Assembly: GCF_022539505.1 (NCBI RefSeq)
Contig: NC_061512.1
Location: 254,278,510 to 254,342,509, forward strand
Length of the DNA stretch: 64,000 nucleotides
Direction of reading: 5' to 3'
Source: Lolium rigidum
Lineage: Eukaryota > Streptophyta > Magnoliopsida > Poales > Poaceae
Translations under genes and position numbers: made by a program
Part shown: positions 10,153 to 21,181 of the stretch, piece after piece
Position numbering within the stretch: the stretch's first letter is position 1
Layout: every line of letters begins with the position of its first letter
The notes under the pieces: generated by a model
Told to the model about the DNA's origin: nothing
Databases searched by the model: none
The model's input: the letters and a program-made list of their open reading frames with translations, nothing else

Positions 10153-10651
10153 ATGTCACATCAGATGATCATTGTGTGCTTTGTCATTCACACACGTATG
10201 AGGACAGAATTCATCTGTTTTTTGATTGTGTGTTCAGCATGAGGGTGTGGGCTTATTTACAGATCGATTGGTCCATGGGGGTAACCATTGAGGATAAGTT
10301 CAGACATGCAAGGAAAGAGTTTGGAAAACCTTTTTTCACTGAGGTGGTCATTCTGGCAACTTGGTGCATTTGGAATCAAAGGAATGGCATGATTTTTCAG
10401 CAGCAAAGGCCATCCTTTAGATCATGGAAGAGGGAATTCTTTCATGGTTTGTATCTGCATAAGCATAGTGTCAAGAAAAAGGATGTGGCTAAACTTCAGG
10501 CTTGGATGGACTCTCTACCTTAGGTTCTAGTTTCTTTTTCTGTTTTTTCTGTTTTCTTGTTCTTTCTGTACATATGTAACTGTGTTGGGTTTTGTTTTTA
10601 ATAAATAATTTGCTGTGAGGCTTTGCCTCACAGTTCTCTTTCAAAAAAAAA
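10153..10651 (+). mobile_element. 5'-truncated LINE (non-LTR retrotransposon)
   Basis: The insert is flanked by the direct repeat GGTGAGCTCGCGA (10140-10152 and 10652-10664), 13 bp and up to 16 bp if the shared A bases count. It ends in an A run. The coding part is the C-terminus of a LINE ORF2: a zinc-binding segment of the reverse-transcriptase type (CVLCHSH, then HLFFDC), ending AWMDSLP. A 9-bp perfect stem-loop lies before the tail. Only the 3' 0.5 kb was copied, as usual for target-primed reverse transcription. Confidence 0.93.
10613..10633 (+). other. 3' stem-loop of the LINE
   Basis: CTGTGAGGC (10613-10621), TTT loop, GCCTCACAG (10625-10633): a perfect 9-bp stem just before the poly-A tail. 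Stem-loops at this place are recognised by the reverse transcriptase in some LINE families; here that role is inferred. Confidence 0.65.
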
Positions 10652-10664
10652 GGTGAGCTCGCGA

Positions 10665-12014
10665 GACAGTCCTTGGTATGCTGATTATGCTAACTTTATT
10701 TTTTCCAAGTACTTGCCTCCAACCTTTTCAGCTCAGCAAAGGAGGAAATTCTTTTATGACTTGAGGCATTATTTTTGGGATGACCCACACTTATATAAAG
10801 AAGGAGTGGATGGTATTCTGCGAAGATGTGTTCCCGAATGTGAACAACAAGAGATATTGAGTAAATGTCATGGTAGTGCTTATGGAGGACATCACGCCGG
10901 AGATAGAACCGCGCAAAAGGTTCTACAATCAGGTTTTTATTGGCCAACTCTCTTCAAAGATGCAAGGAAGTTTATTTTATCTTGTGATGAATGTCAAAGG
11001 GTTGGTAATATCTCCGGACGCAATGAAATGCCTATGAATTATACTCTTGTTATTGAACCATTTGATTGTTGGGGATTTGACTTCATGGGACCTTTTCCCT
11101 CTTCGAAGGTAACACTCATATACTTGTTGCTTGTTGATTATGTTACTAAATGGGTGGAAGCCATACCTACAAAAAGTGCTGATGGTGAGACCTCTTTAAG
11201 AATGCTTTTAGACATTATTTTTCCTAGATTTGGAGTTCCTAGATATATTATGACGGATGGAGGTTCGCATTTTATTCATGGTGGTTTTAGAAAAACTCTT
11301 GCTAAATATGGCATTAATCATAGAATTGCTTCGCTTATCATCCTCAAACTAGTGGGCAAGTAGAACTATCAAATAGAGAAATTAAATCTATCTTGCAAAA
11401 GACTCGTTAATAAAACTAGAAAGAATTGGGCTAGTAAATTGAAGGAAGCACTATGGGCTTATAGAACTGCTTATAAAAACCCCATGGGAATGTCACCTTA
11501 TAAAATGGTTTATGGAAAAGCTTGTCATTTACCTTTAGAACTAGAGCACAAAGCTTATTGGGCTGTTAGAGAACTAAATAAAGATCCTAAACTAGCCGGT
11601 AATAAGAGGTTGCTGCAATTAATTTCTCTAGATGAATGGAGAAGTGAAGCTTATGAAAATGCTAAACTCTTTAAAGAGAAAGTTAAGAAATGGCATGATA
11701 GAAGGATTATCAAAAGAGAGTTTAATATTGGGGATAAAGTCCTATTGTATCGGTCTCGTCTCAGATTCTTTGCAGGGAAATTACTCTCGAAATGGGAAGG
11801 ACCATATGTTGTTGAGGAGGTGTATCGTTCAGGAGCAATTAAAATTAGTTCTCTCCAAGGCAATGCTACGCAAGTGGTGAATGGACAAAGACTCAAGCAA
11901 TATATCTCAGGTGATTCTTATAATGTTGATGTTGATATTATTCGAGTGGAAACACCGGAGGCTTTCATCAAGGTCAAATTGATAGTCCGCCAGAACTCGA
12001 CTTTGAATAGGTGA
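10665..12014 (+). pseudogene. Element A integrase
   Basis: The zinc-binding part reads HHAGDRTAQKVLQSGFYWP and CDECQR. The catalytic core has WGFDFMGPF and IMTDGGSHF, two of the three acidic residues; the third, in the GQVE-type motif, is displaced by a frameshift near 11340. The C-terminal domain (11439-12014) is open, with LWAYRTAYKNPMGMSPYKMV, GDKVLLYRSRLR and SKWEGPYVV. The stop codon after LNR lies at the junction with the inverted LTR. Confidence 0.88.
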
Positions 12015-13609
12015 TGGCGTGTAATTCACACGTTCGTTGGGAACCCCAAGAGGAAGGTATGATGCGCACAGCAGCAAGTTTTCCCTCAGAAAGAAACCAA
12101 GGTTTATCGAACCAGGAGGAGCCAAGAAGCACGTTGAAGGTTGATGGCGGCGGGATGTAGTGCGGCGCAACACCAGGGATTCCGGCGCCAACGTGGAACC
12201 CGCACAACACAACCAAAGTACTTTGCCCCAACGAAACAGTGAGGTTGTCAATCTCACCGGCTTGCTGTAACAAAGGATTAACCGTATTGTGTGGAAGATG
12301 ATTGTTTGCAAGAAAATAGTAAAGAACAAGTATTGCAAGCAGATTTGTATTTCAAGTATAAAAGAATGGACCGGGGTCCACGAGTTCACTAGAGGTGTCT
12401 CTCCCATAAGATAAAAGCATGTTGGGTGAACAAATTACAGTCGGGCAATTGACAAATAGAGAGGGCATAGCAATGCACATACATGACATGATAAATATAG
12501 TGAGATTTAATTGGGCATTACGACAAAGTACATAGACCGCCATCCAACTGCATCTATGCCTAAAAAGTCCACCTTCAGATTATCATCCGAACCCCTTCCA
12601 GTATTAAGTTGCAAAGCAACGGACAATTGCATTAAGTATGGTGCGTAATGTAATCAACAACTACATCCTTAGACATAGCATCAATGTTTTATCCCTAGTG
12701 GCAACAAGACAACACAACCTTAGAACTTTCGTCACATCGTCCCGGTATCAATGGAGGCATGAACCCACTATCGAGCATAAATACTCCCTCTTGGAGTTAA
12801 GAGCAAAAACTTGGCCGAGCCTCTACTAATAATGGAGAGCATGCAAGATCATAAACAACACATAGGTAATAACTTGATAATTAACATAACATGGTATTCT
12901 CTATCCATCGGATCCCGACAAACACAACATATAGCATTACAGATAGATGATGTTGATCATGTTAGGCAGCTCACAAGATCCAACAATGAAGCACAATGAG
13001 GAGAAGACAACCATCTAGCTACTGCTATGGACCCATAGTCCAGGGGTGAACTACTCACTCATCACTCCGGAGGCGACCATGGCGGTGAAGAGTCCTCCGG
13101 GAGATGAATCCCCTCTCCGGCAGGGTGCCGGAGGAGATCTCCAGAATCCCCCGAGATGGGATTGGCGGCGGCGGCGTCTCTGGAAGGTTTTCCGTATCGT
13201 GGTTCTCGGTACTGGGGTTTTCACGACGGAGGCTTTAAGTAGGCGGAAGGGCAACGTGGGGGGCCACACGAGGGCCCCACACCACAGGTCGGCGCGGCCA
13301 GGGCCTAGGCCGCGCCGCCCTATGGTGGCGGCCCCTCGTGGCCCCACTTCGACTCCTCTTCGGTCTTCCGGAAGCTTCGTGGCAAAATAGGACCTCGGGT
13401 TTTGATTTCGTCCAATTCCGAGAATATTTCGTTACTAGGATTTCGAAACCAAAAACAGCAGAATAACAGAATCGGCTCTTCGGCATCTTGTTAATAGGTT
13501 AGTTCCAGAAAATGCACGAATATGACATAAAGTGTGCATAAAACATGTAGATATCATCAATAATGTGGCATGGAACATAAGAAATTATCGATACGTCGGA
13601 GACGTATCA
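12012..13609 (-). repeat. Solo LTR of the F family, inverted
   Basis: Read on the minus strand this is the same LTR as those of element F (49578-51167 and 54535-56127): it starts TGATACGTCTCCGACGTATC and ends with ACGCCATCA. A perfect duplication ATAGG flanks it (12007-12011 and 13610-13614). No internal region is present, so it is a solo LTR, presumably left by recombination between two LTRs. Confidence 0.95.
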
Positions 13610-13736
13610 ATAGGTAACATTACAGGTAATAAAAAGTTCGCGATTTACTTTCCGAACAATGTTTTTGCTGTTTTTGGAAAATATGAAAAATTACGAGATC
13701 GAAACGGAGTGGAGGAGGCGCACGAGGGCGTGCCCC

Positions 13737-13860
13737 CATAGGCCGGCGCGGGCCCCAGCCTGGCTGCGCCGCCCTATGAGGACACCGCCTCGTTGCCCCT
13801 CTCCGACTCTGGTTCGACCTGGTACTTTCCGTTTGTTGTGAAAATTTTCGCTATATAATC
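13737..13860 (+). promoter_or_regulatory. LTR-like internal promoter region upstream of the 13945 ORF
   Basis: A GC-rich inverted repeat (arms 13737-13751 and 13764-13778) is followed by a CGCCTCGTTG-like box and a TATA box CTATATAATC at 13851-13860, 85 bases before an ATG. The same order of hairpin, box and TATA occurs in the LTR of element F. This suggests a promoter copied from an LTR; expression is not shown. Confidence 0.55.
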
Positions 13861-13944
13861 CCCCGGACCCCTGGAGGTCCGTATATCGTATTCTCGACGT
13901 GTTTGAGCTGTTTCTGCCAGGATCTGTCTTTGATCTAGAGCACC

Positions 13945-14400
13945 ATGGCCTCTGACAACAAGGGCAAAGGGCCTTCGAAGGAAGAAGTGAAAAGGGTGTC
14001 GTCAAAACAAGATCAACGAGCTGTTGGGAGTAAGCAAGTCTTGGTGGGATCTGTTGACACTCGACGTTCTTTCTCTCATAACTTGCAGGGACCCTTACCA
14101 CTCGCTCTTGGCCTCGACTCTTTCCCTATGCTGGAAGAAGCTCTACGGACTACTGATGAGTTTTGTGGTCAATACCGGGCTCTAAGAAGAGAAGTGGAGA
14201 TACTCATGGAGGAGAATTATCGACTCCGTAGAATGCTGGAATATTACTCGAAGCCCATCACAAGGTCGCCACCGCCAACTTCAGATAACAATGAATCTCT
14301 TCGAGTCTTAGTGCAGAACTGCCAAGCTGAGAAGCTGAAGCTGAAGGAGATCTGTAAGAAGCGCGGGAGGAATTCATCACCACCATCGCCAAAGGATTAA
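13945..14400 (+). CDS. Element A downstream ORF (envelope position), 151 aa
   Basis: An intact 151-codon frame in the place where envelope-class elements carry a third ORF. The ATG has a strong context (CACCATGG). The protein starts MASDNKGKGPSKEEVKRVSS, is rich in charged residues and has a likely coiled coil at about residues 75-100 (REVEILMEENYRLRRMLEYY). I see no signal peptide or membrane segment, so it is unlike an envelope protein. I do not recognise the family. It is one of the few undamaged frames in this element. Confidence 0.65.
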   Translation: MASDNKGKGPSKEEVKRVSSKQDQRAVGSKQVLVGSVDTRRSFSHNLQGPLPLALGLDSFPMLEEALRTTDEFCGQYRALRREVEILMEENYRLRRMLEYYSKPITRSPPPTSDNNESLRVLVQNCQAEKLKLKEICKKRGRNSSPPSPKD

Positions 14401-15330
14401 TTCATCATCGGTATTGGCATCCCCTTGGTTTGTTCCAAGCTTTGGGGAGTGCCGCGGTATCACATCATCACTACCTTTTTACTTTTTACTATCAAGTAGT
14501 GTCATATCATGAGTAGGGAAGTTATCGTATAAGATGGGTTGCAGTGTGGAAGTATCTCTCCTTTAGTTTGTCTATGTATCCCTTGGTGTGAGTTATCGAT
14601 ATGAAATATTAGTGAGAAGTCTTATCATTTACATATTGCACACCTTATTTTAGTTTGCAATTTCTATTATATAATTGATCTTGATTTTAGTATTGGTACC
14701 ACTTTGGGAGCATTGAGTAAATCTATTTGGTTTTGGCAAACTTAGCATTGGTCAATAGCAACAACACCTTGAGGTTTAAGTAGAAAAGAGAAATACATAT
14801 AGTTGTTTCATTGTCTTCCTTTCTTGTTAGCTCATAGCTTATTATTCTGAAGTTAAAATTGTTTGTGCTTGCAAGAGAGATGCATGATTGTTTCTATCAC
14901 ATGTATATTCGTTTGTTTCCCTCAACTCTTATGCTTGCTAATTAACCTTGCTAGCCAAAGACCTGTACTAAGAGGGAATGTTTCTCGTGCATCCAAACCT
15001 GAACCCAAACCTATGCCATTTGTGTCCACCATATCTACCTACTGCATGGTATTTCCTGCCATTCCAAGTAAATACTTCATGTGCTACCTTTAAACAATTC
15101 AAAATATATTACTTCTTGTTTGTGTCAATGTTTTATAGCTCATGAGGAAGTATGTGGTGTTTTATCTTTCAGTCTTGTTAGGCAGCTTCCATTAATGGAC
15201 TAGTGGCTTCATCCACTTATCCTATAATTTTGCAATAAGAGCTGGCAACGGGGTTCCCAACCCCAATTAATCAACTTTCATTAATAATTCTCTTCACATG
15301 TTTTGCTCTGATTCATCAGTAAGCAACTTA
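14401..15330 (+). other. Element A 3' non-coding region, part 1
   Basis: No gene is visible. A polypurine-like box AAGCTTTGGGGAGTGCC lies at about 14437-14453, shortly after the ORF stop. The stretch from about 14940 is similar to 53300-53710 of element F, and related sequence appears in reverse in element G. Confidence 0.7.
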
Positions 15331-15335
15331 ATTTT

Positions 15336-16500
15336 TGTTATCACCAGATTTTGGCTAAATCAGGAGGTGGGCCGCGATCAAGATGGGCTTGGAAGATTAC
15401 ACGTGGAAGATCTCTGAAGCGGCCTTGCTCGGGGAATTTGGACTAGATTGCCCATGTATCTTTAATTACAGTAGATTGTATCTAGATTAAAAGTTAGAAT
15501 CTTACCCGTGCACGGTTTGGTGCACGCCCACATTAGAAAGTCCCCTGGACTATAAATATGTATCTAGGGTTTGTGGAATAAACAACAACCAACGTTCAAC
15601 ACAAACAAATCTCGGCGCATCGCCAACTCCTTCGTCTCGAGGGTTTCTCCGGTAAGCACCATGCTGCCTAGATCGCATCTTGCGATCTAGGCAGCACAAG
15701 CCTGCCCACGTTGTTCATGCGTTGCTCGTGCTGAAGCCTTTTTGATGGCGAGCAACGTAGTTATCTTAGATGTGTTAGGGTTAGCATTGTTCTTCGAATT
15801 ATATGCTTTCGTTATGCGACCCTTGCACATCTAGCCGCCCTTACACCTATCTCAGGTGTAGGGGCGGCACCCCGCTTGATCATAGTTTAGTAGATCAGAT
15901 CCGTTACGGTTGCTCCTTGTTCATCAAGGATTAGTTTAACATCCGCAATAGTTAGGCCCTACAAAGGGTTGGAGGATCCAGCGGCGTGTAGGGTGACGTT
16001 TGCTAGCCCTAGAAAGGATGTTCCGGGGATCAACCTCGTGTTGGTTTTTAGGCCTCGTCTAGGATCGGCTTACGGTCACCGTGCGCGAGCGCGAGGCCCA
16101 ATCGTGAGTGGGATGATCCGATTATGCGGTGAAAACCCTAAATCGTCGTAGATCTCATTAGCTTTATCTTGATCAAGCAGGACCACCATATATTCGGACA
16201 CCTCGTTCGAATCATGGGTGGATCGGCTCATTGAGCCAATTCACAGGATAACCTGAGAGCCGATCGAGGCTCGTATTTAATGTTTACGTGTATGCCATGC
16301 AGGAAACTAAGCGAGGCATCATCCACACCTTCCTGACCAGGTATAGGTCAGGTGGCACGCCCTTGCGATAGCATCGGACGTGCGACCAGGAGGCTTTGCG
16401 GGCCGTCGCTCTGAGGGACTGGGGCCAGCCGCATCCCTAGTTGTTCCCGGCTCTACTGTGTTGCCCGTCTCTGCCCGCCAGGGGGTTTCTGACGTCAACA
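15336..16500 (+). repeat. Solo LTR of the H family
   Basis: It begins TGTTATCACC and ends GACGTCAACA like the LTRs of element H, but has more differences from them than they have from each other. The duplication ATTTT flanks it perfectly (15331-15335 and 16501-16505). The uninterrupted site is seen in element F at 53701-53725. Confidence 0.95.
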
Positions 16501-16505
16501 ATTTT

Positions 16506-17350
16506 GCAATAGACACTCCTCCATGGTATGAGATTGTTGGAAGGCACCCGAGGATTCGGTTAGCCATGGCTTGTGTAAGCAAAGGTTGGGGGGAGTGTCA
16601 TCCTTAAATAAACTAAAGTACATGTGTAAACAAAAGAGAAGAGGGATGATCTACCTTACTGGTAGAGATAACGTCCTTCATGGGAGCCGCTCTTGGAGGT
16701 CTGTTTGGCAAGGGGGTTAGAGTACCCGCTACCAGTCGTTGACAACAACAAACACCTCTCAAAACTTTACTTTTATTCTCTTTATATGATTTCAAAACTG
16801 AAAAAGCTCTAGCACATGATTTAATCCTCGCTTCCTCTCGCGAAGGGCCTGTCTTTTACTTTATGTTGAGTCAGTAAACCTATTTCCCTCCATCTCGAGC
16901 AAGCATTTTAGTTGTTGTGATCAAACTATTATTGTGATTTGCTTCATCATGTCTTTTACTCTTCCTTGTTTAGTACAAGTTTTACCCGAATGAATATAGC
17001 TTTGAAAGTTATCAATGATAATTATGATTGAGTATGCAAGATGAGCCACATAAGTTTTAATATGAGAGCGCTGCTCAATAGATAAATATAATCTGTTAAC
17101 TGTTCTCTGACCAAGAACAAAGTTTGCCATCACCAATTATGATTTCTCATGCACCTTTATTTGTGATTACCTTATACTTGTTTCAAGTTGAGTTATATGA
17201 GGAAGTTGTTTACTAGAATGTCTTGTGTGAATGAATATGATGCTTCTTGTCCGTATTTGATTTATCGACTCTTCACTCCATAAACATGTGGTCCTCGTTT
17301 ACCGAGTTCAGCTTCGCTTGGGGACAAGCGAGGTCTAACCTTGGGGGAGT
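16506..17350 (+). other. Element A 3' non-coding region, part 2, with polypurine tract
   Basis: No gene is visible. It continues the region interrupted by the solo LTR and resembles 53716-54000 of element F. The last bases, CTTGGGGGAGT (about 17340-17350), form the polypurine tract touching the 3' LTR. Confidence 0.75.
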
Positions 17351-18860
17351 TGATACGTCCAATTTGCATCACTATTTTATATCATAATTTGTTGTTATTC
17401 ATTGATATATTTCATATTTGGAGATAATACTTATGTTATTTCATCTATTTTGCATGATTCATGATTATTGGAGGATCGCACACCGGAGTCAGGATTCTGC
17501 TGGAAAAAGCATCGTCAGAATGCAATATTTCGGAAGATCAACAATTGACGGGAATTACACGAAAACTCCTATTTTTCCAGATGACGAAGGGAGCCAGAAG
17601 GGGAGAAGAGGGGACCCGAGGTGGGCCCACCCCATAGGCCGGCGCGGCCCAAGGCCTGGCCGCGCCGCCCTATGAGGAGGGGGGCCCACAGCCCCTCTCG
17701 CCTCCTTTTCTTCGCGTATGCCTTCGTCCCGAAAACCTAAGCCACAGGGGGTACGTCACGAAGAGTCACAGCCGCCTCGCGGGGCGGAGAACACCAGAGA
17801 GAAAAGAGCTCTCCGGCGGGCAGGAATCCGCCGGGGAAATTCCCTCCCGGAGGGGGAAATCGACGCCATTGTCACCGTCATCGAGCTGGACATCATCTCC
17901 ATCACCATCACCATCATCTTCATCGTCATCACCGCCGTCTCCACCGCTGCACCTCGTCACCGCTGTAGCAATTTGGGTTTGATCTTGATTGTTTGATAGG
18001 GGAAACTTTCCCAGTGTTGATTTCTACTTGTTATTGATGCTATTGAGTGAAACCGTTGAACCGAGGTTTATGTTCAGATTGTTATTCATTATCATATCAC
18101 CTCTGATCATGTTCCATATGATGTCTTGTGAGTAGTTCGTTTAGTTCTTGAGGACATGGGTGAAGTCTAAATGTTAGTAGTGAAGTATGGTTGAGTAATA
18201 TTCAATGTTATGATATTTAAGTTGTGGTGTTATTCTTCTAGTGGTGTCGTGTGAACGTCGACTACACGACACTTCACCTTTATGGCCTAGGGGAATGCAT
18301 CTTGTACTCGTTTGCCAATTGCGGGGTTGCCGGAGTGACAGAAACCTGAGCCCCCGTTGGTATATCGATGCAGGAGGGATCGCAGGATCTCAGAGTTTAA
18401 GGCTGTGGTTAGATTTATCTTAATTACTTTCTTGTAGCTGCGGATGCTTGCAAGGGGTATAATCACAAGTATGTATTAGTCCTAGGAAGGGCGGTACATT
18501 AGCATAGGTTCACCCACACAACACTTATCAAAACAATGAAGATTAATTAGCCGTATGTAGCGAAAGCACTAGACTAAAATCCCGTGTGTCCTCGAGAACG
18601 TTTGGTCATTATAAGTAAACAAACCGGCTTGTCCTTTGTGCTAAAAAGGATTGGGCCACTCGCTGCAATTGTTACTCTCGCACTTTACTTACTCGTACTT
18701 TATTCATCCGTTACATCAAAACCCCCTGAATACTTGTCTGTGAGCATTTACAGTGAATCCTTCATCGAAACTGCTTGTCAACACCTTCTGCTCCTCGTTG
18801 GGATCGACATTCTTACTTATCGAAGATACTGCGATACACCCCTATACTTGTGGGTCATCA
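17351..18860 (+). repeat. Element A 3' LTR
   Basis: Starts TGATACGTCC directly after the polypurine tract and ends GGGTCATCA. It is 1510 bp and its end matches 1-177. It contains a 17-bp GC-rich inverted repeat with one mismatch (17633-17649 and 17658-17674) and a low-complexity CAT-type stretch at about 17880-17945. Confidence 0.93.
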
Positions 18861-18865
18861 CGCGC

Positions 18866-20029
18866 GTCGATAGGCTGCCCGTTGGCGGCGACCATTGGTC
18901 GCATGGGGCGTGGCTCGACTCGGTGATTGGTCGAGTGGGCTGCGCGTGGCGCTGGTGGCGGGCAATTGTTGACGTTGGCGACCGCGCGATTCGCCGCCGC
19001 TGATGAAACGGCGCGGCTGGAGGAGGAGCGCGAGTAGAGTCGCCCTTGCGAGTCAGCCGCGGCATGCTGCTGTTCCAGGGCCTTGGCAACTAGGGCCTTA
19101 GCGTGTTGGACGAGGATCGCGCTGTCTCCCGTTTCGGGGAGTTTGGCGAGAACAGCTTGAGCGGCCGCGATGTTGTCGGCCGGAGATGAGTGTAGAGGCA
19201 GGCCGTTGGCGTCGACCTCCACCCGGGGAGCTTCGGGTGGCAGTGGAGGTGGTGGTGGTGGTGGCGGTGGTGCTCCATGCGCTGCTCTGCCAGCGGCGGC
19301 CCGACTTGATTCTGGGATGTCGGGGTTCTGGACTCTGGCGGCCCGGACTTCTCCGTCTGGGTCCTCGAAGTTGAGGCGGGCGCTGGGGAAATCCCGCGCG
19401 CGGGCGCGCTCTAGGCACATGTGATTGCGCTGCTGGCGGTAGTGAGACACAACTCTCACTTCATCTTGCTCGAGGCGGAATTTTTGCCGCTCGGCGAGCT
19501 CCTTCTTCCTCTGCTCCTCAAGGGCCACCCGATGCGCCTCGATCTCGGTCGCGTTGGCGGTTGCTGGGAGGGGCGTGGAGAAGGCGTCGATTGGAGGCAC
19601 TTCCTCGCCTCCCGCCATGAAGACGGCGATTTGGTACTGGTAATGCGGGGCGTCGACGGAGTGTGACTCGGAGTCGCTGCCGAAGAGGGGGAGGACGGAA
19701 TTGTCCTCGAAGTCGCTCGGGTGAGAGACTGGGGAGATGGAGTCATCGACCGACGCCGCGGTGATGGAACCGGCGACCGACGCTGTGGCGGTGGACTCGG
19801 CGACTGACGCCGCAGCGGGGGGCCCAGCGACCAACGTTGTGGCCGCCGAGTCGGCGTCATCCTCCAGGGCTGATTCGCCCTCGACGTAGACTTCGCCGGT
19901 GACTGGGAGAGTGGCGGTGAGGAGCTGTCCCAGCGCGAAGGGGTCGTGCAGCTGGCCCGGGCGGGGCTCAGTGGGATCGCTGACGGTGGCGAGCCCGACG
20001 AAGAGGTTGACCGTGCCGACCAGCGCCAT
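18866..20029 (-). pseudogene. Element C gag, N-terminal part, cut by element A
   Basis: The ORF starts at 20029 with MALVGTVNLFVGLATVSDP and runs open to the junction with element A, about 388 codons. It has alanine/serine-rich stretches, a glutamine/arginine-rich segment (RQKFRLEQDEVRVVSHYRQQ) and a proline run. Position after the primer binding site makes it Gag; I see no clear domain. It shares the place and style of the Gag N-terminus of element B. Confidence 0.6.
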
Positions 20030-20089
20030 CCACGCATGCGTGAGGGGTGCGGAAGCCGGTTGATAAGAGCTTGGCTGGATGTGGAAGAA

Positions 20090-20744
20090 TGTCGTCGTGG
20101 TGAACAGACAGATGCCATGGGATGGGTTAAGTTGGGGCCGAATGTGCGCTAGAGGATTCGGGTGTGGGTTTTGGTAAGGATGGGATGGATTCCGGATGGA
20201 TCTCCTACGAACTTGGCCTTGGCCAGAGGTAGAAGAAGAAGAACAAAAGAACTATTTTCCCCTTCAGATCTTTCTATTCATTGATCATAAGAGGTTACAG
20301 GTTTCGGGATACAACGTAGCATATGCCCGCGAAGAAACCCTAATGGCATCTTTGACTAGACAAACTACTTTACAAAGCTTCTTTAGCTACCGGCGTCACC
20401 GGTATCTCTTTAATCAGGGAGGCTGATGTCCTCCGGTACCTTTTACGCCATCATCTGCTTTAACTCCAGAGCTTCGTTTAAAGCTGAAGTGCTTCGCTCA
20501 TCTTTGTCCTCTAGCTCTTGAGAGAATCTTTGACCAGTCTTGCCGACGTGCTACAGTGTAGCCTGTACCGGTAATCCGGTACCTTCTTAGCTCATTCCGG
20601 TATACCCCTCCTGGGATACCGGTATAGATTTACTTAGCCAAAAGCCTAGTTTCTCATTCTGGAATAACATTTAAACCAGTATCTTGATGGCTCAAACCAT
20701 CCGGTTTGGCATGCCTTTGGCATACCGGGGGTCATCCCCCAACA
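20090..20744 (-). repeat. Element B 3' LTR, lacking a 60-bp TATA segment
   Basis: Matches 33266-33981 but lacks the 60 bases at 33509-33568, which include the TATA box. It begins TGTTGGGGGATGACCCC and ends with CGACGACA when read on the minus strand. A purine-rich string (20745-20757) precedes it in the element orientation. Confidence 0.93.
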
Positions 20745-21181
20745 TTAGTCCCCGAAGCTGGTATAGTCCGGTGGATCCTATCCAACGGACCATGCCAGGT
20801 TCCTTTTACTCAAGGTACCGGTTTAATCCTTCCGGTAACTAGTTGAATCCTTCCGGCATTTTTTGCCGAACTCGTTTTCTTTCTCACCGTGCCATTCCGA
20901 TATCTTTGTCATTAAACTCTCCTCGGCGAGGTCGAGAATTTCTCGGGTACAGTGCCTGTTAGTGACATGCGCACTATGCCTGACGCCACAGTGTCAGGGG
21001 TCACTTCCCTTCGGCTTCTGCGCTAGCATTTATGACGCCGCACCGGATCCTCGCTGCCGTTCCGGATCTATGTGGCCTACCTGTGGCATTCTGTTTTTCG
21101 CGCGTGTATCATCGCGCCACGTGGCGGCCCACGAACCGAACCACCGCGGCCCAGCGGTTGCCAGCCCACTACTTCTTCTCC

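Larger units (their letters stand above)
1..18860 (+). mobile_element. Element A: Athila-like Ty3/gypsy LTR retrotransposon, nested host
   Basis: Order on the + strand: end of the 5' LTR, primer binding site, gag, protease, reverse transcriptase, RNase H, integrase, a separate downstream ORF, polypurine tract and 3' LTR. The last 177 bases of the 5' LTR match the end of the 3' LTR (17351-18860), which defines the element; its left part lies outside the window. Four later insertions interrupt it (981-7457, 10153-10651, 12012-13609, 15336-16500), each with its own target duplication. Without them the element would be roughly 10 kb, usual for the Athila lineage. Coding parts carry several frameshifts, so it is not autonomous now. 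The base string after the 3' LTR, CGCGC at 18861-18865, should be the right target duplication. Confidence 0.9.

Noticed and set aside
13051..13486. ORFs in the inverted solo LTR and in the LTRs of element F (for example 49685-50140, 54625-55098).
   Set aside because: They follow the LTR sequence in each copy, vary by frameshift between copies and have no domain.
17756..17996. Small frames over the CAT-rich stretch in the LTR of A.
   Set aside because: Low-complexity sequence; frames on both strands are open because of the repeat.
19456..20118. A 220-codon minus-strand frame starting MASVCSPRRH inside the 3' LTR of B.
   Set aside because: It runs from the LTR into the gag of element C in another frame than the 395-codon frame; it is an overlap shadow, with only its start shared with the real gag of B.
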